DNA of 5,529 nucleotides from NCBI GenBank assembly GCA_019264505.1, contig JAHUZY010000265.1:1-5529 (forward strand), in the 5' to 3' direction. The notes beneath the pieces are model-generated. The model was not told the DNA's origin. It was given only the letters and a program-made list of their open reading frames with translations, and ran no database searches. Made by a program: the position numbers and the translations under genes. Positions within the stretch are counted from its first letter, which is position 1; each line of letters begins with the position of its first letter. The DNA is from Phenylobacterium sp. (GTDB taxonomy: Bacteria; Pseudomonadota; Alphaproteobacteria; Caulobacterales; Caulobacteraceae). Of this stretch, positions 1 through 4,993 are shown piece after piece.

Positions 1-686
1 ACCTGAGACTTCACCTCGGCCTGAGCGGCTTCCGGGGCGAACAGCACGTTCTCCCGGCCCGCCGACAGGGCCATGACCTGCTGCTTGCAGGCCCGTTCCA
101 GATAGAACATGCCGATCCAGCAGTCGGCGGCGGAGTCGCCCACCGAAAGCGTGCCGTGATTGCGCAGCAGCATCAGGGTCTTGTCGCCGATATCGGCCAC
201 CAGACGCTCACGCTCGTCCAGGTTCAGGGCGATGCCCTCATAGTCGTGATAGGCCAGACGGGGCAGCACGATCAGGGCGTGCTGCGAAAGGGGCAGCAGG
301 CCTTCCCGCTGGGCGGCCACGGCGACGCCCTGGTCGGAATGCAGGTGCATCACGAACTTGGCGTCCTCCCGGGCCTCATGGATGGCCGAGTGGATGGTGA
401 AGCCCGCCGGATTGATGAAATAGGGCGTCTCCTGGAGGATGTTGCCTTGCAGGTCGATCTTCACCAGGGACGAGGCGGTGATCTCCTCGAACAGCATCCC
501 ATAGGGATTGATCAGGAAGTGGTGCTCAGGGCCTGGAATACGGGCCGAGATGTGGGTGTAGATCAGGTCGTCCCACCCGTGCAGGGCCACCAGCCGATAG
601 AGGGCGGCCAGTTCAACCCGAGCCTGCCACTCCTCGGTGGTCACCTTGCCTTGCAGCGACATGACGCCAGCAGATCCATCGGCCAT
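1..686 (-). CDS. Class II aldolase/adducin-family protein (C-terminus off the left edge)
   Basis: The first 228 residues are present; the end of the protein lies beyond base 1. Seen: the ATG at 686-684 is preceded by GGGAGG (697-692) at 5-base spacing. The fold signature is clear: YTHISAR near residue 46, INPYGMLFEE near 60, H-L-H at 114-116 and NHGTL with H177. H114, H116 and H177 match the zinc ligands H92, H94 and H155 of fuculose-1-phosphate aldolase, with the same 63-residue spacing. Odd: the position of that enzyme's catalytic glutamate (E73, in an SSE motif) is G95 here, in NPAGFTIHSAIH, which is closer to adducin-like members. Known of the family: zinc-dependent cytoplasmic aldolases and epimerases acting on sugar phosphates, plus adducin-like members of unknown role. 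Inferred: it binds a metal but may not perform the classical aldol cleavage, and its substrate cannot be named. It lies 74 bases downstream of glpK on the same strand, so co-transcription is possible. Family assignment is firm; function is open. Confidence 0.93.
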   Translation of the reverse strand, partial: MADGSAGVMSLQGKVTTEEWQARVELAALYRLVALHGWDDLIYTHISARIPGPEHHFLINPYGMLFEEITASSLVKIDLQGNILQETPYFINPAGFTIHSAIHEAREDAKFVMHLHSDQGVAVAAQREGLLPLSQHALIVLPRLAYHDYEGIALNLDERERLVADIGDKTLMLLRNHGTLSVGDSAADCWIGMFYLERACKQQVMALSAGRENVLFAPEAAQAEVKSQ

Positions 687-760
687 GGCGGCCTCCCTTG
701 GTTCTTGTTCTTCGAGGCTAAAGTCCTCCCGGCCGTTCCTAGCGTCAAGGGCCAGGACGC

Positions 761-2257
761 TCACCCGTGGCTCAGCGCCCGGCGAACGGCGTCGCGCCAG
801 CGCGCACGGCCGGCCGCCCGCTCCGAGGCGGACAGGGTGGGTTCAGCCGGCTCGGTGCGCGGCCGGGCGGCTGCGGCGGCTTCCACGTCCGCATAGAGCC
901 CGGCCCCAAGGCCTGCGAACAGAGCCGCCCCAAGCGCCGTGGTCTCCTCATAGCTCGCCCGGGCGACGCTCTGGTGAGTCAGGTCGGCCAGTCGCTGGGC
1001 GAACCACGGGCTGCGGGACATGCCCCCATCGATGCGCAACTCGGTGCCGGCCCCGAAAGCGTCTGGCGCGTCGGCCTGCATGGCCTCGATCAGGTCGGCG
1101 GTCTGATAGGCGCAGGCGTCATAGGCGGCGAGCGCGATCTCGGCCAAGCCGGCGTCCCGGGTCAGGCCCGTCAGGGCGCCGCGCGCTTCGGCGTCCCACC
1201 AGGGCGCCCCAAGGCCCGTGAAGGCGGGCACCAGGACGACGCCGTTCCCGGGTCTGGCCTTCCGCGCCAGGGCCTCGGCGGCGGCCGGGCTCTGAACCCC
1301 CAGCCCTTCCACCAGCCAGCCGATGGCCGCGCCGGCGATGAAGATGGCGCCTTCCAGGGCGTAGGTGGTCTGGCCCCCGATCCGCGCCGCCACCGTCGTC
1401 AGCAAACGGGCCCTCGAGCGCGGCGCGTGGGTCCCGGTGTTCACCAGCAGGAAGCAGCCGGTGCCATAGGTCGCCTTCATCTGACCCGGCGCGATGCAGC
1501 CCTGCCCCATCAGGGCCGCCTGCTGATCGCCGGCGACGCCGCAGATCGGGATAGACCGCCCGAGAAGCGCCGGCAGGGTTTCGCCAAACAGACCGGCGCA
1601 GTCGCGCACCTCCGGCAGGATCGCGCGGGGGACATTGAACAGCTCCAGCATGGCCTCTGACCAGGCCTGGGCGCGGATGTCGAACAGCAGGGTGCGGGAG
1701 GCGTTGGTGGCGTCGGTGAAGTGGGCGGCCCCGCCGGTAAGCTTCCAGATCAGCCAGGTGTCGATGGTCCCGGCCAGCAGCTCGCCGGCTTCGGCGCGCT
1801 CCCGGGCGCCGGGCACATGATCCAGCAGCCAGGCGAGCTTGGTCCCGCTGAAATAGGGGTCGATCAGCAGGCCGGTGACATCGGTCACATGGTCCTCGAC
1901 CCCGCGCTGGCGCAGCGACTCGCACGCCTCAGCGGTCCGCCGATCCTGCCAGACCACCGCCCGGTGGACCGGCGCGCCGGTGGCCTTGTCCCAGAGGACG
2001 ACCGTTTCGCGCTGGTTGGTGATCCCGATGGCCGCCACCTGCGCCATGTCCGCGCCGGCGTCAGCGACAGCCGCGTTCATCACCTGGACCGCCGCCTCAT
2101 AGATCTCGACGGCGTCATGCTCCACCCAACCATCCGCCGGATAGTGTTGCGCCAGAGGCGCGGACGCTTCGCCCAGCGCCTTGCCGGCCAGATCGAACAG
2201 AATGGCGCGGGTGCTGGTGGTGCCCTGGTCGAGGGCCAGGATAAGGGGGCTGGTCAC
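761..2257 (-). CDS. glpK: Glycerol kinase
   Basis: Phosphorylates glycerol with ATP to sn-glycerol-3-phosphate in the cytoplasm, feeding lipid synthesis and, via glycerol-3-phosphate dehydrogenase, glycolysis. With the GTG start at 2257 the protein has 498 residues, against about 502 in E. coli. Seen: the N-terminal nucleotide-binding motif LALDQGTTSTR (7-17); the glycerol-contacting residues R83-E84 (ITNQRET), W103 (VVWQDRRT), Y135 (DPYFSGTK) and D244 (VAGDQQAAL); and the C-terminal FGGY signature RIDGGMSRSPW (408-418). These residues sit at or within one position of their E. coli numbers. The GTG is preferred over the ATG two codons earlier (2263) because GGAGGAG directly abuts that ATG. 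Odd: the E. coli fructose-1,6-bisphosphate loop (GGTRIPI) reads LLGRSIPI, and the IIA-Glc binding segment near residue 475 is not recognisable, so those two controls are probably absent. No glpF, glpD or glpR is beside it. An alternative FGGY sugar kinase is unlikely given the intact glycerol pocket. Confidence 0.97.
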   Translation of the reverse strand: MTSPLILALDQGTTSTRAILFDLAGKALGEASAPLAQHYPADGWVEHDAVEIYEAAVQVMNAAVADAGADMAQVAAIGITNQRETVVLWDKATGAPVHRAVVWQDRRTAEACESLRQRGVEDHVTDVTGLLIDPYFSGTKLAWLLDHVPGARERAEAGELLAGTIDTWLIWKLTGGAAHFTDATNASRTLLFDIRAQAWSEAMLELFNVPRAILPEVRDCAGLFGETLPALLGRSIPICGVAGDQQAALMGQGCIAPGQMKATYGTGCFLLVNTGTHAPRSRARLLTTVAARIGGQTTYALEGAIFIAGAAIGWLVEGLGVQSPAAAEALARKARPGNGVVLVPAFTGLGAPWWDAEARGALTGLTRDAGLAEIALAAYDACAYQTADLIEAMQADAPDAFGAGTELRIDGGMSRSPWFAQRLADLTHQSVARASYEETTALGAALFAGLGAGLYADVEAAAAARPRTEPAEPTLSASERAAGRARWRDAVRRALSHG

Positions 2258-2263
2258 GTGCAT

Positions 2264-2270
2264 CTCCTCC
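2264..2270 (-). promoter_or_regulatory. Ribosome binding site of glpK that decides the start
   Basis: On the minus strand GGAGGAG runs straight into an in-frame ATG (2263-2261) with no spacer, then a codon for His, then GTG (2257-2255). Six bases separate the purine tract from the GTG, a normal Shine-Dalgarno spacing, whereas the ATG is too close. The GTG is therefore the likely initiation codon. Confidence 0.7.
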
Positions 2271-2313
2271 TGGCGCCAACTGGGCGGCTCCTGCGGCATT
2301 TTGGTTGGCCGCG

Positions 2314-2344
2314 GTTTAAGCATGTTTTCATGTGCGAGCTTCAG
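2314..2344 (-). promoter_or_regulatory. Candidate promoter of glpK
   Basis: On the minus strand, GCTTAAAC (2321-2314) matches the Caulobacter housekeeping -10 form GCTANAWC at six of seven defined positions. CTGAAGC (2344-2338) matches the -35 form TTGACGS at five of seven. The 16-base gap between the two blocks is longer than the usual 10-14, which weakens the call. It would give an mRNA leader of roughly 50 bases before the GTG start. The 12-base element CATGTTTTCATG (2321-2332) lies between the two blocks and could be an operator half-dyad, but no glpR or other regulator is present to support this. Confidence 0.35.
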
Positions 2345-2369
2345 ATTCCCCGCAACGAGCCTAGTACCT

Positions 2370-2374
2370 GGAGA
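2370..2374 (+). promoter_or_regulatory. Ribosome binding site of the DUF2336 gene
   Basis: GGAGA followed by five bases and TTG at 2380. An in-frame TAG at 2362-2364 rules out a longer protein, so the choice lies between this TTG and a GTG two codons later; spacing favours the TTG. Confidence 0.6.
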
Positions 2375-2379
2375 TCGCC

Positions 2380-3513
2380 TTGAGCGTGCTCGCGCGGACG
2401 GAAGAGATCCTCAGCCTGGCCAGGAGTCGAACGCCCGCGGACCGGGAGCGACTGCTGCTGGCGGTCGTGGAACTGTGTGACGTGGCCGAAAGCGCCGAGA
2501 TCATGTCCGCGCCAGCGGTGCAGGATCTGCTCAATTCGATCTTCATGAGCCTGGTGGTCGAGGCCGAACGGGATATCCGCCGCCGCCTGGCCGAGAAGCT
2601 GGCCCATGTGGACTGGGCGCCGGCCGCCCTGATCAATGTCCTGGCCCTCGACGACATCGAGATCGCCCGCCCCATCATCGCCACCAGCCCCCTGCTGGAC
2701 GACCAGGATCTGGTCCGCCTGCTGATCGAGGCCACCATCGAGCATCAGATCGAGGTGGCCCGCCGCCCGGGGCTCGCGTCCCCGGTGGTCTCGGCCATCC
2801 TGCAACAGGGCGAGCCCGCCGTCCTCACGGCGCTCGCCGGCAATGTCCAGACGGCGCTGGGACCTGAGGACATGGCCCTGCTGGTGAAGGCCGCGCGCCG
2901 GGTGGCGGCGCTGCGCTCTCCCCTGGTGCGACGGCCTGAGCTGACCGACGATCTGGCCCTGCAGCTCTATGTCTGGGTCGGCCAGGCCCTGCGCCAGGCC
3001 CTCACCACCCGTTTTCGTCTCGATCCCGCGGCGCTGGAGGCCGCCCTCGGCCAGGCGGTGGGCGAGACCCATGCCGGCGCGCCCGGCGCCGACCCCACCG
3101 CCGACGCCATCGTCTGGCAACAGGACGACGAGCGCGAGGAGATGGAGCGGCGGTTGATCAGCAAGCTGGTCGCTGCAGGCCAGTTGCGTCCGGGCTACCT
3201 GTTGCGCGCCCTGCGAGAGGGCAAGCTGTCACTGTTCGCCGGCGCCCTGGCGACGCTGGGCGACTTTCCGCCCGAGATGGTGCGCCGCGCCCTGGACGGC
3301 GACCAGCCCGAACATCTGGCCCTGGCCTGCGCGGCCGTGAATATCGACCGCAGCGCCTTTCCGACCATTCTGGAGTTGGTCCGCGAGCTCAATGGCGGCC
3401 AGCCCGGCGGCGGCCCCGAAGGGACCCGTCGCGCCCTGGCGGCCTTTGGTCCCTTCGCCCCGGACCTGGCGGCCATGGCCTTCCGACGCACCATGACTCC
3501 AAAGGCCGGCTGA
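2380..3513 (+). CDS. DUF2336 domain protein, helical-repeat, function unknown
   Basis: A 377-residue soluble protein with no signal peptide and no membrane segment. Seen: an almost wholly alpha-helical, Leu/Ala/Arg-rich sequence built of short repeated helices. Blocks typical of DUF2336 include LALDDIEIARPII (88-100) with SPLLDDQDL (103-111), HQIEVARRPGL (122-132) with a following V-SAIL-GEP pattern, and a later similar unit, LRPGYLLRALREGKLSLF (269-286). The motif order of small or acidic residue, EIARP, SPLL, AxRP resembles HEAT-like repeats. Known: DUF2336 proteins are common in alphaproteobacteria and lack an assigned function; HEAT-like repeats usually form protein-binding surfaces. Inferred: a scaffold or adaptor role. 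A linker at about 230-245 (HAGAPGADPTAD) separates an N-terminal and a C-terminal helical part. It starts with TTG and is divergent from glpK. It is followed by nadK after 66 bases on the same strand, which might be an operon, although a TTGACA hexamer lies in the gap. Family call is good; no enzymatic residues are visible. Confidence 0.88.
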   Translation: MSVLARTEEILSLARSRTPADRERLLLAVVELCDVAESAEIMSAPAVQDLLNSIFMSLVVEAERDIRRRLAEKLAHVDWAPAALINVLALDDIEIARPIIATSPLLDDQDLVRLLIEATIEHQIEVARRPGLASPVVSAILQQGEPAVLTALAGNVQTALGPEDMALLVKAARRVAALRSPLVRRPELTDDLALQLYVWVGQALRQALTTRFRLDPAALEAALGQAVGETHAGAPGADPTADAIVWQQDDEREEMERRLISKLVAAGQLRPGYLLRALREGKLSLFAGALATLGDFPPEMVRRALDGDQPEHLALACAAVNIDRSAFPTILELVRELNGGQPGGGPEGTRRALAAFGPFAPDLAAMAFRRTMTPKAG

Positions 3514-3542
3514 GCCGCCCGTTCCTGTTGCAAGATCGGGGT

Positions 3543-3571
3543 TTGACAAGCACGGCCCCCTGCACGCTTTT
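3543..3571 (+). promoter_or_regulatory. Candidate promoter just upstream of nadK
   Basis: A perfect TTGACA (3543-3548) is followed 17 bases later by GCTTTT (3566-3571), a poor -10 element. If used, transcription would begin at about 3578-3580, on or next to the nadK ATG, so the mRNA would have almost no leader. The -35 is strong and the -10 weak, so this is tentative. Confidence 0.33.
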
Positions 3572-3579
3572 GGCGGCCC

Positions 3580-4362
3580 ATGTTCCGAGCCGAACCCTTT
3601 GTGACCCGGGTGGCCTTCGCCGCCAGCGACCGGCCTGAGGCCCAGGACGCCCTGAAGGCGCTCACCGCGCGCTATGGGCAGGTGCCGCAGGACCAGGCCC
3701 AGGTGATCGTCGCCCTGGGGGGTGACGGCTTCATGCTCGAGACCCTGCACGGCAACATGGGCGCGCCCAAGCCGATCTACGGGATGAACCGGGGATCGGT
3801 GGGGTTCCTGATGAACGAGTACAGCCCCGACGACCTGCTCGACCGGATCAACGCCGCCGAGCGGGCCCTGATCCATCCCCTGAGCATGGTGGCGGTGGAT
3901 TCCCGGCGACGCCAGCATCGGGCCCTGGCGATCAATGAGGTGTCCCTGCTTCGCCAGACCCGCCAGACCGCCAAGCTGCGCATTTCAGTGGACGGCAAGG
4001 TGCGCCTCAACGAGCTGTCCTGCGACGGCGCCCTGGTGGCCACGCCGGCCGGCTCCACCGCCTACAATCTCTCGGCCCATGGCCCGATCATCCCCCTCGA
4101 CGCCAAGGTGATGGCCCTGACCCCGATCAGCGCCTTTCGGCCCCGTCGCTGGCGCGGCGCGCTTCTGTCGCACTCCGCGCGCGTGAGCTTCGAGATCCTG
4201 GAAGCCGACAAGCGGCCGGTGAGCGCGGTGGCCGACAATTTCGAAGTTCGTGACGTGCTGGAAGTGCATGTGGCGGAGAACCGCGACATCAGCCTGGTGA
4301 TGCTGTTTGACGCAGGCCGAAGCCTCGAAGAACGGGTTCTGGCCGAGCAGTTCTCGGCCTAG
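3580..4362 (+). CDS. nadK: NAD kinase
   Basis: Transfers phosphate from ATP (or polyphosphate in some members) to the 2'-hydroxyl of NAD, giving NADP in the cytoplasm; normally essential because it is the main route to NADP. Its 260 residues fit the short alphaproteobacterial form, which lacks the N-terminal extension of the E. coli enzyme (about 290). Seen: the family signature GGDG at 47-50 with the catalytic D49; [15 protein letters not shown] (67-81); the NE pair at 119-120 in [11 protein letters not shown]; the diphosphate-binding segment [15 protein letters not shown] (148-162) followed by SAHGPI (165-170); and [11 protein letters not shown] (179-189). All key motifs are intact. The ATG at 3580 is the only plausible start because TGA at 3544-3546 is in frame just upstream. 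Only a weak GGCGG (3572-3576), three bases from the ATG, stands in for a Shine-Dalgarno sequence. The last codons form a hairpin with the stop. It follows the DUF2336 gene and precedes hpt on the same strand. Confidence 0.97.
   Translation: MFRAEPFVTRVAFAASDRPEAQDALKALTARYGQVPQDQAQVIVALGGDGFMLETLHGNMGAPKPIYGMNRGSVGFLMNEYSPDDLLDRINAAERALIHPLSMVAVDSRRRQHRALAINEVSLLRQTRQTAKLRISVDGKVRLNELSCDGALVATPAGSTAYNLSAHGPIIPLDAKVMALTPISAFRPRRWRGALLSHSARVSFEILEADKRPVSAVADNFEVRDVLEVHVAENRDISLVMLFDAGRSLEERVLAEQFSA
4341..4359 (+). terminator. Hairpin overlapping the end of nadK, terminator-like
   Basis: GGCCGAG (4341-4347), loop CAGTT, CTCGGCC (4353-4359): a perfect 7-bp stem that is six-sevenths G/C or better in each pair of arms, ending one base before the TAG stop. 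It encodes the last residues Ala-Glu-Gln-Phe-Ser-Ala. No run of T follows (TAGTTGAGACAG), so it is not a standard intrinsic terminator. It could be a 3'-end stabilising structure or a weak or Rho-assisted terminator separating nadK from hpt. Confidence 0.4.
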
Positions 4363-4453
4363 TTGAGACAGACGCCGATCCTCTGACGCTTTCGTCACAT
4401 GCATAGCGAGACTTAGCGCGCAATCGCCTCATTCGTTGTTAAGCTATCCTGCC

Positions 4454-4460
4454 TAGAATC
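4454..4460 (+). promoter_or_regulatory. Candidate -10 element of the hpt gene overlapping a GANTC site
   Basis: TAGAAT (4454-4459) matches TATAAT at five of six, and with the preceding CC fits GCTANAWC at most positions. No good -35 lies 16-18 bases upstream (TTCGTT at 4432-4437 is the best). The bases GAATC (4456-4460) form a GANTC site, the target of the CcrM adenine methyltransferase found in Caulobacterales. Transcription from here would start near 4466 and leave a short leader of about 24 bases. The rest of the 4363-4489 gap shows nothing else clear. Confidence 0.33.
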
Positions 4461-4476
4461 GTTGGCAATCATCCCA

Positions 4477-4483
4477 AAAGGAG
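4477..4483 (+). promoter_or_regulatory. Ribosome binding site of hpt that decides the start
   Basis: AAAGGAG directly abuts ATG at 4484 with no spacer, followed by an Ala codon and GTG at 4490. Six bases separate the purine tract from the GTG, so the GTG is the likely start and the ATG a decoy. The arrangement is the same as in glpK. Confidence 0.7.
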
Positions 4484-4489
4484 ATGGCA

Positions 4490-4975
4490 GTGAGTCAGCA
4501 GAATACGGGTCAGGTGATCCAGGTCCCCAATACGCTTCGCCTGAAGGTCGGGGGGCGTTTCGGCGCCGTCGACGCCAGCGCGATCGCCAAGGCTGAAGCT
4601 GCGCTCAAGAGCCTCTCAGGCAATTTCGCCGCCTGGCTGCAGGACGAGGTCACCAAGCTGGAGGCCGCCCGTCAGCAGGTGAAGACCGACGGCGCCACGG
4701 CTGAGACCCTGGAAACCCTCTATCTGCGGGCTCACGATCTCAAGGGCCTCGGCGCCACCTACGAATTCCCGCTGATCACCCGCATGGCCGGTTCGCTGTG
4801 CAAGCTGATCGACGACAAGGACAAGCGCATGGAAGCGCCCATGGTCCTGATCGACGCCCATATCGACGGCATCAAGGCCGCGGTCCGCGACGGCATCAAG
4901 ACCGACGACCATCCGGTGGGCAAGATCCTGGTCGAAGAGCTGGAGCGTCGGGTGTCGGCCTCGGGCCTCGTCTGA
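4490..4975 (+). CDS. Stand-alone histidine phosphotransfer (Hpt) domain protein
   Basis: A 161-residue soluble protein (163 from the ATG at 4484). Seen: a mainly helical sequence with the Hpt signature AHDLKGLGATYEF, in which H82 is the expected phospho-accepting histidine, followed two residues on by the usual L-K-G. Helices either side (about 33-65 and 75-105) would form the four-helix bundle. The first 25 residues (ending LRLKVGGRF) are an extension outside the domain. Known: Hpt proteins pass phosphate between the receiver of a hybrid histidine kinase and a response regulator and have no catalytic activity themselves. Inferred: a phosphorelay intermediate. No kinase or receiver gene lies in the window, so its partners are unknown, and it carries no kinase or receiver domain. 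It is not the dimeric ChpT type, which is longer and resembles a degenerate kinase. It follows nadK after 127 bases and converges on the NUDIX gene with only 18 bases between the stops. Confidence 0.9.
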   Translation: MSQQNTGQVIQVPNTLRLKVGGRFGAVDASAIAKAEAALKSLSGNFAAWLQDEVTKLEAARQQVKTDGATAETLETLYLRAHDLKGLGATYEFPLITRMAGSLCKLIDDKDKRMEAPMVLIDAHIDGIKAAVRDGIKTDDHPVGKILVEELERRVSASGLV

Positions 4976-4993
4976 AGACCAGCCTCCAAACCC

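Noticed and set aside
719..748. Possible promoter between glpK and the aldolase-like gene (TTGACGC at 748-742)
   Set aside because: The -35 match is perfect but no acceptable -10 lies at the right distance (best is GACTTT), so it is not listed as a feature.
156..1660. Long plus-strand open frames (156-896, 637-1221 and 767-1660) opposite the aldolase-like gene and glpK
   Set aside because: Their translations are low-complexity Gly/Arg/Pro/Gln-rich and match no family, and they lie fully antisense to two clearly conserved proteins. High GC produces such frames by chance.
1119..1925. A 268-residue minus-strand open frame overlapping glpK in another frame
   Set aside because: Arg/Ala/Gly-rich shadow of glpK with no motifs; glpK itself is intact, so there is no frameshift to explain.
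2341..3120. A 259-residue minus-strand open frame opposite the DUF2336 gene
   Set aside because: Its composition is typical of an antisense shadow (rich in Gly, Gln, Arg), while the plus-strand frame carries DUF2336 motifs and a good ribosome binding site.
3548..3564. Sigma-54-like promoter (GCACG ... CTGCA) upstream of nadK
   Set aside because: The invariant GG of the -24 element is AG here and the distance to the GC of the -12 element is one base too long.
4438..4456. CtrA-type binding site (TTAA-N7-TTAA) near TTAAGCTATCC upstream of hpt
   Set aside because: Only one TTAA half-site is present; the second position reads TGCC.
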